From: Actinomycetota bacterium | GTDB lineage: Bacteria; Actinomycetota; CADDZG01; WHSQ01 | NCBI GenBank assembly: GCA_030447315.1 | Contig: JAUJPD010000001.1 | Span: 289,834-353,833, forward strand | DNA: 64,000 bases | Reading direction: 5' to 3' | In this document: piece by piece, positions 53,077 through 62,420 of the stretch | How the letters are laid out: each line of letters opens with the position of its first letter | How positions within the stretch are numbered: position 1 is the stretch's first letter | Notes under the pieces: generated by a model | Databases searched by the model: none | The model's input: only the letters and a program-made list of their open reading frames with translations | What the model was told of the DNA's origin: nothing | Made by a program: the position numbers and the translations under genes

Positions 53077-53562
53077 CTAGAAGGGTTCGAGCAGCTCCAC
53101 GTCTCCCTCGGCCTCGTCCAGGGAGTCGGCCAGCGGCGTCTCCCACGGGTCGGTCAGGCCGGGGTCGATCTCGAGCAGGGGGACGAGGGCGAAGCGGCGC
53201 TCCCGCAGGCGGGGGTGAGGGATCTCCAGGTCGGGCTCGCTGATCTTTTCGTTGTCGTAGAGAAGGATGTCGAGGTCAACAACGCGGGGCCCCCACCGGA
53301 TATCGCTCGGCTCGCGTCCCAGTCTCTGCTCGATGCGCTGACAGGTCTCGAGCAGAGCGCGCGGCTCCAACGCGGTGTCGATCCTGGCCGCGACGTTGAC
53401 GAACGAACGTTGAGGAGGACCTCCTAGGGGAGCCGTGGCGTAGAGGCTGGAGGTAGCTAGGACCGACACACCTGCGGCGGCATCGAGCGCGGAGACGGCG
53501 GAGCGGCAGAACCCGGCGCGGTCGCCGACGTTGGAACCGATGCCGATGTAGGAGATCCTCAT
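53077..53562 (-). CDS. folK: 6-hydroxymethyl-7,8-dihydropterin pyrophosphokinase
   Basis: Transfers pyrophosphate to hydroxymethyl-dihydropterin before FolP. The 161 residues show YIGIGSNVGDRAGFCRSAVS, GGPPQRSFVNVAARIDTAL, IEQRLGR and RWGPRVVDLDILLYDNE with its catalytic acidic residues, then HPRLRERRFALVPLLEI. It follows folB by 3 nt in a folE-folP-folB-folK operon. Confidence 0.96.
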   Translation of the reverse strand: MRISYIGIGSNVGDRAGFCRSAVSALDAAAGVSVLATSSLYATAPLGGPPQRSFVNVAARIDTALEPRALLETCQRIEQRLGREPSDIRWGPRVVDLDILLYDNEKISEPDLEIPHPRLRERRFALVPLLEIDPGLTDPWETPLADSLDEAEGDVELLEPF

Positions 53563-53565
53563 CGT

Positions 53566-53919
53566 CTACAGCCTCTCGATCCTTACCGCGATCCTGCCCA
53601 CGTCTTGCTCGATCGGTGGTGCATCTTTCGCCACCTCCACGCTAACCCCATTCACGCCGGGGATCGCTGCAATGTGCCCGGCTATCTTCTCCGCGAGATT
53701 CTCCAGCAGCGCGCAGGTCGTGGTGGCCACCACCTCCTCGATCTCGCGGGTGACGGTGCCATAGTCGACCGTGTCGTTGAGGTCGTCGGTCTTTCCGGGC
53801 CGTCGAAGATCCAATGCGATCTCTATACCCACCAGAAGGAGCTGCTCTTCAGAGCGCTCCTCTTCGGTCGCGCCGACATGACCTTTCACTCGCAGATCCC
53901 GAACGATGATCGAATCCAT
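53566..53919 (-). CDS. folB: Dihydroneopterin aldolase
   Basis: Makes hydroxymethyl-dihydropterin. The 117 residues start [20 protein letters not shown] and contain LNDTVDYGTVTREIEEVV and LLENLAEKIAGHIAAIPGV, matching FolB including the catalytic Glu and Lys areas. The start overlaps the folP stop (TGATG). Confidence 0.95.
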   Translation of the reverse strand: MDSIIVRDLRVKGHVGATEEERSEEQLLLVGIEIALDLRRPGKTDDLNDTVDYGTVTREIEEVVATTTCALLENLAEKIAGHIAAIPGVNGVSVEVAKDAPPIEQDVGRIAVRIERL

Positions 53920-54776
53920 CAGAGTGTTCTACCTCGCGCTGCGATGGCCGCGGACATACGAGCAACCCTGGCCATCTCCGGGACATCGTGCACCCGCACG
54001 ATGTGCGCGCCTCGAGCGATCGCCCACGCCACCGTGGCCGCCGTTCCCTCCATACGTTGTGTCTCCGGCAGATCGAGAACAGCGCCGATGAACGACTTGC
54101 GAGAGGTCCCGGCCAGCACCGGGTAGCCGAGCCCAACGATCTCGTCGAGCCTGTCCAGCAGCTCCAGGTTCTGCCGCGGGGTCTTGGCGAACCCGAAGCC
54201 GGGGTCGAGAACGATGGAATCGCGAGCGATACCACGCGCCAGGAACCGCTCCGCGGCCGCAGCCAAGACGGAGGAAACGTCCGTGACGACGTCGTCGTAG
54301 CGGGTCAGGGAACGCATCGTGGCGGGGGTCCCGCGGGAGTGCATGAAGATCATCGCGGCCCCCGTGTGGGCCGCTACAGAGGCCATCTCTGGATCCGCTT
54401 CTTCCCCCGACGTGTCGTTGACGATGGAGGCGCCTGTCTCCACCGCCCGGCGAGCAACGGATGCCTTGCGGGTGTCGATCGAAACCGGCACCTGGGTTCG
54501 TGCGGCCACTGCTTCGATGACGGGCAGCACACGGCGCAGCTCTTCTTCTTCGGAGACGTGTTCGGCCCCCGGGCGCGTGGACTCACCTCCGACGTCGAGG
54601 ATGTCCGCGCCCTGTTCCACCATCTCGAGCGCATGCGCCACAGCCTCTCCGGTCTGGAACCAAAGGCCCCCGTCGGAGAAGGAGTCCGGAGTGACGTTGA
54701 GCACACCCATGATCAGCGGCCTATCGAGAAGCAAGGTATGGGAGCCGCAGCGGAGCTCGAGGGGCACGGGGCTCAC
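53919..54776 (-). CDS. folP: Dihydropteroate synthase
   Basis: Condenses pterin pyrophosphate with p-aminobenzoate; the sulfonamide target. The 285 residues carry [60 protein letters not shown] and [23 protein letters not shown] start overlapping the folE stop by 4 nt. Loop residues are of the sensitive type as far as I can see. Confidence 0.96.
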   Translation of the reverse strand: MSPVPLELRCGSHTLLLDRPLIMGVLNVTPDSFSDGGLWFQTGEAVAHALEMVEQGADILDVGGESTRPGAEHVSEEEELRRVLPVIEAVAARTQVPVSIDTRKASVARRAVETGASIVNDTSGEEADPEMASVAAHTGAAMIFMHSRGTPATMRSLTRYDDVVTDVSSVLAAAAERFLARGIARDSIVLDPGFGFAKTPRQNLELLDRLDEIVGLGYPVLAGTSRKSFIGAVLDLPETQRMEGTAATVAWAIARGAHIVRVHDVPEMARVARMSAAIAARGRTL

Positions 54777-55375
54777 CCGCGCCGGATGAAGCCCATCGCT
54801 TCGGCACGCGTCGCTTCGCTACTGCGGAACTGTCCCCGTACGGCAGACGTGACGGTTCGGCTACCGGGCTTGCGCACCCCACGCATGCTCATGCAGAGAT
54901 GCTCGGCTTCGATCACCACGAGGACTCCGCGAGGATCGAGCTCGGTCTCGATCGCGTCCGCGATCTGCGTCGTCAACCGTTCCTGTACCTGAGGCCGCTT
55001 CGAGAGCGTGTCCACCAACCGGGCGATCTTCGACAGGCCGGTGATCTTGCCGCTCTTGTTCGGTATGTAGGCGACATGAGCTTTACCTATGAAGGGGATC
55101 AGATGATGCTCGCAGATGCTGTGCAGATCGATGTCGCGCACCATGATCATCTCGTCGTGACCCGCCTCGAACAGAACGTCTAGCTCCTGGGTCGGCTCTG
55201 TGAGCAACCCGGCGAAGACCTCCTCGTACATATCCGCCACCCGCCGAGGCGTGTCCACGAGACCGTCTCGCTGGGGATCCTCACCGATGGCGATCAGGAT
55301 CTCTCGGATGGCGCGCTCGATGCGCGCCTTATCCATACCTTCATGGAGCGGATGAACCCTTTCGGCATCACTCAT
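54773..55375 (-). CDS. folE: GTP cyclohydrolase I
   Basis: First step of folate synthesis. The 200 residues include [17 protein letters not shown], the zinc-binding [20 protein letters not shown] with Cys and His, [20 protein letters not shown] and [16 protein letters not shown] with the second Cys. It leads the folate gene set, 38 nt after ftsH. Confidence 0.96.
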   Translation of the reverse strand: MSDAERVHPLHEGMDKARIERAIREILIAIGEDPQRDGLVDTPRRVADMYEEVFAGLLTEPTQELDVLFEAGHDEMIMVRDIDLHSICEHHLIPFIGKAHVAYIPNKSGKITGLSKIARLVDTLSKRPQVQERLTTQIADAIETELDPRGVLVVIEAEHLCMSMRGVRKPGSRTVTSAVRGQFRSSEATRAEAMGFIRRG

Positions 55376-55413
55376 GGCCCAACCCTAGTGGGCACGTACA
55401 GGGTGAGAAGAGA

Positions 55414-57366
55414 CTAGGCCTCGCCGAGTCGTGGCGTGGGTCGTGGGCGCGGCAGCCGCTTGCGTTCCGGGACCACGCCGGCCGCGTCGGCGTCGGCCTC
55501 GTCACGGGCCTGGCGACGGATGCGGGTTCGCTCGAGCGGATTGTTGGGAGACTGCTTTGCAACCTCGGCCAGGATCTCCGCGACCTCCGCCTTCTCCAGC
55601 GACTCTTGCTCGATCAGCTTCTGCACCATCAGATCGAGCTTGTCCCGGTACTTGGTCACGATCTCGCGGGCTTCGTCGTGTGCCTCCTCGACCAGACGGC
55701 GGATCTCCTCGTCGATCTTGGCGGCCACCACGTCGGAGTAGTCCTTCACGTGGCCGAAGTCACGTCCAAGGAACGGCTGTGACTCGTTCTCCCCGAGAGC
55801 CAGGGGCCCGAGCCGCGACATGCCGAACTGGGTGACCATCTGCTTCGCGATGCGCGTGCAGCGCTGGATGTCGTCCTGGGCGCCGGTGGTGGGCTCGTCG
55901 AAGACGAGCTCCTCGGCCACCCGGCCCCCGAGAAGCATCGCCAGTTCGTCGATGAGCTCCGAGCGGGTAACCAGGAAGCGGTCTTCGGTCGGAAGGGTGA
56001 GCGTGTAACCGAGGGCCCGTCCACGAGAGACGATCGAGACCTTGTGCACGGGGTCGGCGTTGGGCAGCGCATGTGACACGAGCGCGTGACCTGCCTCGTG
56101 GTAGGCGATGACCTTCTTCTCTTTCTCCGAGATGATCCGGCTGCGGCGTTCGGGCCCCGCCAGTACCCGATCGATCGCCTCTTCTAGCTCCTCCATGCCG
56201 ATCTCGCTCTTGCTGAACCGAGCCGCGAGCAACGCTGCCTCGTTCACGACGTTCGCGAGGTCAGCTCCGGTGAACCCGGGGGTACGGCGGGCGAGCACCT
56301 CTATGTCGATCTCTTTGTTGATGGGCTTGCCGCGCGTGTGAACCTTCAAGATGCCGGTGCGACCGTTGAGGTCGGGACGGTCCACCACGATCTGACGATC
56401 GAAACGGCCGGGACGCAAAAGTGCCGGATCCAAGATGTCGGGACGGTTCGTAGCTGCGATCAAGATCACGCCGCTCTTCACGTCGAAGCCGTCCATCTCG
56501 ACGAGCAACTGGTTCAGCGTCTGCTCACGCTCGTCGTGGCCGCCGCCCATGCCGGCGCCGCGGTGACGCCCCACGGCGTCGATCTCGTCCATGAAGATGA
56601 TCGCCGGGGAGTTGGCTTTCGCTTGCTCGAACAGATCACGGACCCGCGAGGCGCCGACACCGACGAACATCTCGACGAAATCTGAACCCGAGATCGAGAA
56701 GTACGGGACCCCCGCTTCACCGGCGACCGCACGAGCCAACAACGTCTTGCCGGTTCCGGGGGGGCCGAACAGGAGAACGCCCTTGGGGATCTTGGCGCCC
56801 ATCGCTTGGAACTTCTGAGGCGCCTCCAGGTACTCCTTGATCTCCTGGAGCTCCTCGACGGCTTCGTCGAGACCGGCCACGTCGGCGAAAGTGATCTTCG
56901 GCTGGTCCTTGGTGACCAACTTCGCACGCGATTTCCCGAACGACATGACGCGGTTGCCACCGCCTTGCATCTGCTGCATGAGGAAGAAGAAGAATCCGAC
57001 GATGATGATGATGGGAAGGAACTGGAACAGGAAGGAGAGCCACGGCGAACCTTGTTGTGGATCGGCGCTGACGGAGACGTTGTTCTCGAGCGCCACCTGC
57101 TGGTACTCGTCGATCGTGTCCTTGGGCAGCGCGACCTCGTAGCGGCCCTCACTGCCCTCGAGCTCGCCCACGACCCTCTCGTCGCGGGTCAAGAACTCCG
57201 CGGTGGCGATCTCGTTCGCTTCGACCCTCTGGATCCAGTCGTTGACGGACTCCAGCTCTTGAGGCTTGTCCGCGCCGCCCCGGTAGATGCTGAAGACCCA
57301 AACGACCGCGACGATGAGAACGAGATAGAAGACGGCGGATCGGAAGATGCGATTCATGGTTAGCAA
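55414..57366 (-). CDS. ftsH: ATP-dependent zinc metalloprotease FtsH
   Basis: Membrane AAA+ protease for quality control. The 650 residues have TM1 ([18 protein letters not shown]) and TM2 ([20 protein letters not shown]) with a periplasmic loop between, Walker A in [20 protein letters not shown], the second region of homology ([20 protein letters not shown]) and the zinc site HEAGH. The C-terminus is Arg-rich. It lies between hpt and folE, as in Bacillus and mycobacteria. No frameshift seen. Confidence 0.97.
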   Translation of the reverse strand: MLTMNRIFRSAVFYLVLIVAVVWVFSIYRGGADKPQELESVNDWIQRVEANEIATAEFLTRDERVVGELEGSEGRYEVALPKDTIDEYQQVALENNVSVSADPQQGSPWLSFLFQFLPIIIIVGFFFFLMQQMQGGGNRVMSFGKSRAKLVTKDQPKITFADVAGLDEAVEELQEIKEYLEAPQKFQAMGAKIPKGVLLFGPPGTGKTLLARAVAGEAGVPYFSISGSDFVEMFVGVGASRVRDLFEQAKANSPAIIFMDEIDAVGRHRGAGMGGGHDEREQTLNQLLVEMDGFDVKSGVILIAATNRPDILDPALLRPGRFDRQIVVDRPDLNGRTGILKVHTRGKPINKEIDIEVLARRTPGFTGADLANVVNEAALLAARFSKSEIGMEELEEAIDRVLAGPERRSRIISEKEKKVIAYHEAGHALVSHALPNADPVHKVSIVSRGRALGYTLTLPTEDRFLVTRSELIDELAMLLGGRVAEELVFDEPTTGAQDDIQRCTRIAKQMVTQFGMSRLGPLALGENESQPFLGRDFGHVKDYSDVVAAKIDEEIRRLVEEAHDEAREIVTKYRDKLDLMVQKLIEQESLEKAEVAEILAEVAKQSPNNPLERTRIRRQARDEADADAAGVVPERKRLPRPRPTPRLGEA

Positions 57367-57421
57367 AGGGTAGCAGGGCTGCGTAGCTACGAAACCGACA
57401 GATACGGCTGTGAAAGGCGCC

Positions 57422-57973
57422 CTACAAAGCGCTTGCTTCGTGCTTCAGGACACCGATATAGGGAAGGTTCCGGTACTTCTCGTCGTAGTCGAGCCCGTAG
57501 CCGACGACGAAGACGGGAGGGATCTCGAAGCCCGGGTACTTGACGTCCATCGGTACCGCTTGCTCGCCCTTCTTCCAGAACAACGAGCAGATCTCGAGCG
57601 ACCTCGGTCGGCGCGCCTCGAGGTATCGAAGCAAGTACGAGATCGTCAGCCCGGAGTCGATGATGTCTTCGACCAGGAGGACGTCCCGGTCGGTGATCTC
57701 GTAATCGAGATCCTTGAGGATGCGCACGACTCCGGACGACTTGGTCGCCGAACCGTAAGAGGACACCGCCATGAAGTCGAACTCGATCGGCAGCTTGATC
57801 CCACGCGCGAGGTCGGCCATGAACACGAAGGCGCCCTTCAGCACCCCCACCAGAAGCAGGTCGCGACCCCGGTAGTCCTCGGTGATCTGCTTGGACAGCT
57901 CGTTGATCTTGTCCTGGATCTCGTCCGCGCTGATCAGCACCTCTGCGACGTCGGGGTGGACCTCGAAGCTCAT
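57422..57973 (-). CDS. hpt: Hypoxanthine phosphoribosyltransferase
   Basis: Purine salvage enzyme. The 183 residues contain [18 protein letters not shown] and the PRPP-binding signature [20 protein letters not shown], plus [20 protein letters not shown] for base recognition. The order tilS-hpt-ftsH is ancient and conserved. It starts at ATG ([12 protein letters not shown]) 70 nt after tilS; the longer overlapping open frame is a shadow. Confidence 0.96.
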   Translation of the reverse strand: MSFEVHPDVAEVLISADEIQDKINELSKQITEDYRGRDLLLVGVLKGAFVFMADLARGIKLPIEFDFMAVSSYGSATKSSGVVRILKDLDYEITDRDVLLVEDIIDSGLTISYLLRYLEARRPRSLEICSLFWKKGEQAVPMDVKYPGFEIPPVFVVGYGLDYDEKYRNLPYIGVLKHEASAL

Positions 57974-58043
57974 GGCCGCATCCTAGTGTCCACTCCCTCT
58001 CCAAGGTCCCGTCCGCGTGGCCCGGTCGAGACGGGCCCGAAGC

Positions 58044-59033
58044 TCAGCCGTGGCTGGGGTCCAGAACGGTCAGGTGGTCCTTGTCGAGCACGATCTGTTT
58101 GCCGGACGCGACCGAGAACCGCAACGGCGGGACCGCATGTTCGTCATCGAGCGCGTCGAGCGCGGCATCGATCCCGCCGGATCGATCCCGTACCCGTCCG
58201 ATGGCCGACTCCAGCACCCGTCGTCGCAGAGCCCGCGGCAGGCCCCTCAACAGATCGAGCTTGATGACGGGACCGTCTTGACCGGACTGGATCAGGTCGG
58301 CCGAGAGCCGTTCGCCCAGCAGCGTGAAAGCCGCAGCATCCTCAGCCAGACGCTCCGCGGAAGTAGCGATCGCCTTGACCGCTCCGGCGCCCCAATGGGA
58401 TTCGATCGTCTCGACGAGGTGCGACCTGATCCGTACGCGATCGAAGCGGTGGTCTTCGTTCGCGGGATCCTCGTAGAACTCCAGACCCACCTCTTCGCAG
58501 TAAGACTTCGTTTCTGATCGCCGCACGTCGATCAACGGCCGAATCCTCGGCCCCTCTACGGGCCGAAGACCCGCGAGTCCCGAGGTTCCCGAGCCATGAA
58601 GCAACCGAGCCAGCGTCGTCTCCACACGGTCGTCAAGGGTGTGGCCGGTCACGATGGGGGCCGCCCCTATGTCTCCGGCGATCGAAGCAAAGAAGGCGTA
58701 GCGGAAGTCGCGAGCGCGGGCCTGCAGGTTGGGGCCTGCGAGATCGTGAGCACGAGCGACGTGTACGTCGTACCCGAGAGCTGCAGTGTCGCGAGCGACT
58801 CGGGCCGCTACTTCAGACGACTCAGGCGACAGACCATGATCGACGTGCGCGACGGCGATCTGCAGATCGAGCTTCTCTTCGAGGCGGGCCAGCACGTCCA
58901 ACAAACATGTCGAATCCGGCCCCCCCGACACGGCCACCAGCACGGACTCGCCACCGTTCAACATCCGGCGGCGCAGGATGGAGGCCAGGACCCCGTCGAC
59001 CAGGTCGAACCCGGCCCCCCCGAGGCTGCGCAC
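58044..59033 (-). CDS. tilS: tRNA(Ile)-lysidine synthase
   Basis: Modifies the wobble C of tRNA-Ile(CAU) to lysidine. The PP-loop motif SGGPDS (VLVAVSGGPDSTCLLDVL), AHVDHGLSPES, GHTLDDRVETTLARLLHGSG and IRPLIDVRRSETKSYCEEVG identify it. The 329 residues are on the short side for the family, with a reduced C-terminal domain. GTG start. It follows the DUF2342 gene by 10 nt. Confidence 0.94.
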   Translation of the reverse strand: MRSLGGAGFDLVDGVLASILRRRMLNGGESVLVAVSGGPDSTCLLDVLARLEEKLDLQIAVAHVDHGLSPESSEVAARVARDTAALGYDVHVARAHDLAGPNLQARARDFRYAFFASIAGDIGAAPIVTGHTLDDRVETTLARLLHGSGTSGLAGLRPVEGPRIRPLIDVRRSETKSYCEEVGLEFYEDPANEDHRFDRVRIRSHLVETIESHWGAGAVKAIATSAERLAEDAAAFTLLGERLSADLIQSGQDGPVIKLDLLRGLPRALRRRVLESAIGRVRDRSGGIDAALDALDDEHAVPPLRFSVASGKQIVLDKDHLTVLDPSHG

Positions 59034-59043
59034 TAGCCGATCG

Positions 59044-60132
59044 CTAGGCCGCTACGCGCGTCAGCCACGACTCCGGCCTGCGCAGCTCTTCCATCGAGGG
59101 AAGGTGTGCCGGATCCACCCATAGGTGGCTGAGAGCGCTTACACCTCCCTGCGCGGCCACGCCCTCGCAGAAGGATTGCCCGAGCTCGTATTGACGAAGC
59201 TTCATCTCGAGTCCGATCGCCTGAGCCACGATGCGCTGGGCCACGTTTTGTTGCTGGCGGCGTCGCTGGAAGATGTGACGCATCTGGGGGAACGAAGGGA
59301 TGACCTTGGCGCCCACGCTGTCCATGACGAAATTGCCATGTCCCTCGACCACCGCCATCAACGCTTGGATCTGGTTCAGCACTACCTTCTGCTCCTCGTT
59401 GGCGAACAGATACATCGGGCTCTTCTCCTCCGCGGGAACCGACCTCGAAACAAGCTTTCTCCCCGCGACGGCAAGCCTTTGCGCCAAACCCTTCGCGTCG
59501 ATGTCGACCGAATCCAGGTAGTCGTGCACCAGCGACAGGAAGCGGGGGCGCAGCCAGGGGACGCCTTCGAACTGGAACCGATGGGTCACCTCGTGCAGAG
59601 CCACCCATAGCGCGAACTCTTCCGGGACGAAGCCGAAGCGACGCTCGGTCTCGACCATGTTCGTCCCCACGAAGAAGAGGGCCGCGTGAGAGTCGCGCCC
59701 CAGCGCTCGCCGAGACGCAGACCGCGGAGCCGACTCCTCGGAGACCAACAGGTCGTACTGACCCAACACCCTCCGAGACAGATAGCCCAGCAGAGCCCCT
59801 ACCTCGACCGAAACCGCGGTCGTTTGCAGCAACCTCGCCGGAAGCGGCACCTGATCGAGCCGCTTGCTGATCTTGTCGTGGATCGGGCCGAGCATCGCCG
59901 TCATGCCTTTGATGTTGATCTCGGCCCACCGGGCGCGGTCGATGATCTCCCACTCGACGGGGGCCGGAGCGGGGATCCCGCTGAACTCGCCCACCAGCTG
60001 CTCCGAACGGGGCACCGCTACCTCGAGGCCGCGCCGGAGTCGTTCGAGCAGGTAGGAGTCGTCGGCATCGCCGGCCCCCGCTACGCGGCGGGCGACGGCC
60101 ACCGCGAGGCGCGGTTCGATCAGATTAGCCAT
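59044..60132 (-). CDS. Zinc-dependent metalloprotease of the DUF2342 family
   Basis: A 362-residue protein with the zincin motif HEVTH (FALWVALHEVTHRFQFEGVP) and GHGNFVMDS downstream, where a further ligand is expected. The family is largely actinobacterial and is sometimes annotated as associated with coenzyme F420 synthesis, without firm proof. Substrate unknown. It lies directly before tilS, an arrangement also known in other actinobacteria. Confidence 0.88.
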   Translation of the reverse strand: MANLIEPRLAVAVARRVAGAGDADDSYLLERLRRGLEVAVPRSEQLVGEFSGIPAPAPVEWEIIDRARWAEINIKGMTAMLGPIHDKISKRLDQVPLPARLLQTTAVSVEVGALLGYLSRRVLGQYDLLVSEESAPRSASRRALGRDSHAALFFVGTNMVETERRFGFVPEEFALWVALHEVTHRFQFEGVPWLRPRFLSLVHDYLDSVDIDAKGLAQRLAVAGRKLVSRSVPAEEKSPMYLFANEEQKVVLNQIQALMAVVEGHGNFVMDSVGAKVIPSFPQMRHIFQRRRQQQNVAQRIVAQAIGLEMKLRQYELGQSFCEGVAAQGGVSALSHLWVDPAHLPSMEELRRPESWLTRVAA

Positions 60133-60174
60133 GGGTCGATCCTCATCACGCTGGGGTGCCCGCGGCGGGGGCGG

Positions 60175-60570
60175 CTAAAACCCGCGGCGCTGGCGGCTGG
60201 CGATCATCTTGTAATAGAGACCGCCCATCGCGAGGAACAGCATGAGGAGCATGACCAGGACGATCTTGGACATCTGGTAGGTCCATTGAGGCCCCTCTTC
60301 CTCGACGGCCTCTGCTTGCTCGCCCTCGCCCGCGCCGGTTTCCGCGTCGGGGTCGCCCTCACCGCCTTGGAAGTCGTCCGATTGGCCGCCGCCTTCACCT
60401 TGGTCGGTATCGGTTCCAGGATCCGCTTGACTGCCGCCCTCGTTCTCGACCTCGGTCCCTTCCTCGGATTCGACCTGAGCCAAGCTGACCGGAGCGGCGT
60501 ATGCGAAGGGAGCGGCCGCCACCACCAGCGAGATGGCACACAAGAGCAGTCGGGCCAGCCGGCAACGCAT
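60175..60570 (-). CDS. Small secreted/membrane protein with acidic central region
   Basis: 131 residues: an N-terminal signal peptide (LARLLLCAISLVVAAAPFAY), a central region dominated by Glu, Gly, Asp and Gln, and a C-terminal membrane helix (IVLVMLLMLFLAMGGLYY) followed by a short basic tail. I start at the ATG 9 nt after GGAGGA; another ATG lies seven codons upstream. No known family recognised. The acidic region would face outside. Confidence 0.7.
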   Translation of the reverse strand: MRCRLARLLLCAISLVVAAAPFAYAAPVSLAQVESEEGTEVENEGGSQADPGTDTDQGEGGGQSDDFQGGEGDPDAETGAGEGEQAEAVEEEGPQWTYQMSKIVLVMLLMLFLAMGGLYYKMIASRQRRGF

Positions 60571-60704
60571 CCGGTGAGATCCTCCGGTCATAGGGAAGCT
60601 TGGACGGCGACAGGATATCTCGCGGGCTTGGGGGCCGGGCAGGACAGGACCGTGGAGAAGCGTCCTCTCATTCGCCCGGCCGGCGGTGCGAGGGAAGGGG
60701 GGAG

Positions 60705-60908
60705 CTAGGCGGAGCCGGCTGCGGGCTTGCGCCCTCTGAGCCGGGGCACCTTCATCTCCGCGTGGGCCCAGCACTTGTCGCGTTTGTTGTAGGTGGACAG
60801 CCGGGTCACGCAGTCTGGTGCGGCGCACTTCCGGCCTTTGGCGAACTTCTGCGACGCCCGGGGCACAGCCTGGGGCCTCGATCCCCGGATGGCGTTGTCC
60901 TTGCTCAT
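60705..60908 (-). CDS. Small putative zinc-finger protein
   Basis: 67 residues with the pattern C-x4-C-x12-C-x2-H (CAAPDCVTRLSTYNKRDKCW then AH). Similar Cys-His segments with LSxYN occur in actinobacterial regulators. The ends are basic, in keeping with nucleic-acid binding. AGGAG lies 9 nt before the ATG. Function unknown. Confidence 0.72.
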   Translation of the reverse strand: MSKDNAIRGSRPQAVPRASQKFAKGRKCAAPDCVTRLSTYNKRDKCWAHAEMKVPRLRGRKPAAGSA

Positions 60909-61030
60909 CTCACGAGCTCCTCTCCAGACCGCCGGCCGGTGCCCTGGGGGCGATCGGAACGTCCGGATGTCTGTGTCTCGACATCTATTCGGTTCGACGG
61001 CGCCGGGCGGTTTGGAGTTCCTTATTAAAT

Positions 61031-62383
61031 GTGTCTTACGTGAAGCCTCCCCGTCCACCTCGCCTGACCCGGCTCCCGGTTCCGATCCGGTGGCTGGGCG
61101 CTGCCGTCCGAGCAGTGGTGGGGACGCCGGCGAGGGCCGCTCGAGGGACCACCCGTGCCGTATCGGATCCGGCCCGCCAGGTGGTGGACTACTGGTCCTC
61201 GGAGCGAGTGACGATGAAGCAGGGATTCATCGCGGTCTGCATAGCGTCGCTGACGTCGCTGATCGCGGGGGTCACGCTGGCCGGCATGAGCGGGCGGATC
61301 GACGCTGTCGACGGCCTCTTCATCCTGATCCCGGTATCGATCGGGATGAGGGGAAACATCTTCGGCGCGCTGGCCGCCCGCCTCGGCACCTCGATCCACT
61401 CCGGCTTGTTCGAGGTCTCCCGAGACAGGAACGGGATGCTCTACCAGAACGTCTACGCGGCCGCGCTCCTCACGATGGGCACCTCGGCCACCATGGGGGT
61501 GCTGGGCCGTGCCATCGGGGGCCTGCTCGGCCTCGATACCGTCTCGGTCTGGGACTTCATCCTGATCGCGGTAGTCGGTGGGTTGCTGTCTTCAGCCGTG
61601 GTGCTGGCGGTGACGGTTCGCCTCTCGATCACGTCTTACGAACGAGGCTGGGACCTGGACTCGGTCGGCTCTCCTCTGATCACGGCGATGGGAGACGTCG
61701 TGACCCTCCCGTTCCTCTTGCTCGCCTCGTACCTGGTGGGGATCCGGTTCCTCACCCCGATCCTCGGTGGGATCGCGCTGGCGGTCGCGATCGTCGCCCT
61801 CGTCCGGGGTTGGACCAGCGTCAGGCTGGTCTCCAAGCGCATCGTGCGGGAGAGCTTCCCGGTCTTGTGCATCGCCATCCTGCTGGACATCCTCGCGGGT
61901 GCCGTGGTCGAGCCGCGCGTCGACGAGGTGTTCCTCGTGTTCCCCGCGCTCTTGATCGTAGTACCGGGCTTCCTGGAGAACACCGGAGCCTTGGGGTCGA
62001 TCTTGGCCGCCCGCTTGGGCTCGAAGCTGCACCTGGGCGCGGTCACTCCCAGCGCTCGTCCCGACGCCGCGGCGTTGCTGGACGGGAGCATCGTGCTGGT
62101 TCTGGGCCTGACCGTGTACACGATCACCGCGGTGGCGACGCTGCTGCTGGCCGAGCTACTGGGAGTGAACTACCCCGGCGTCCTCAGGTTCATAGGGATC
62201 ACCTTGCTGGGGGGCTTGATGGCCACCTTCCTTGCAGCCTTCATCGGTTACTACGCGGCAACCACCACCTACCGTTTCGGTCTCGATCCCGACAACCACA
62301 CGATCCCACTCGTGACCTCGGGGATGGATCTGTTGGGCGTGATCTGCCTGGTGATAGCGCTGGTCGTGTTCGGAGTAGCCTGA
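61031..62383 (+). CDS. MgtE-like divalent cation transporter with two membrane domains
   Basis: A membrane protein of about 450 residues built from two related MgtE integral domains. The first runs from about FIAVCIASLTSLIAGVTLAG to VVLAVTVRLS and the second from FPVLCIAILLDILAGAVV to LVIALVVFGVA. Each starts with a similar hydrophobic helix and has an acidic or polar break (IPVSIGMRGN; FPALLIVVPGFLENTGALGS). It lacks the CBS and N domains of classical MgtE and resembles the archaeal COG1824 permeases. GTG start; a second GTG three codons on is possible. Likely co-transcribed with the next gene. Confidence 0.82.
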   Translation: MSYVKPPRPPRLTRLPVPIRWLGAAVRAVVGTPARAARGTTRAVSDPARQVVDYWSSERVTMKQGFIAVCIASLTSLIAGVTLAGMSGRIDAVDGLFILIPVSIGMRGNIFGALAARLGTSIHSGLFEVSRDRNGMLYQNVYAAALLTMGTSATMGVLGRAIGGLLGLDTVSVWDFILIAVVGGLLSSAVVLAVTVRLSITSYERGWDLDSVGSPLITAMGDVVTLPFLLLASYLVGIRFLTPILGGIALAVAIVALVRGWTSVRLVSKRIVRESFPVLCIAILLDILAGAVVEPRVDEVFLVFPALLIVVPGFLENTGALGSILAARLGSKLHLGAVTPSARPDAAALLDGSIVLVLGLTVYTITAVATLLLAELLGVNYPGVLRFIGITLLGGLMATFLAAFIGYYAATTTYRFGLDPDNHTIPLVTSGMDLLGVICLVIALVVFGVA

Positions 62384-62420
62384 AAACGCCCCGGCAGGGG
62401 GAAAGGGGAACAAGACACAG

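Noticed and set aside
60909-61030. A Mg-sensing M-box riboswitch before the MgtE-like gene
   Set aside because: The 122-nt gap is too short for the element and I could not find its conserved segments.
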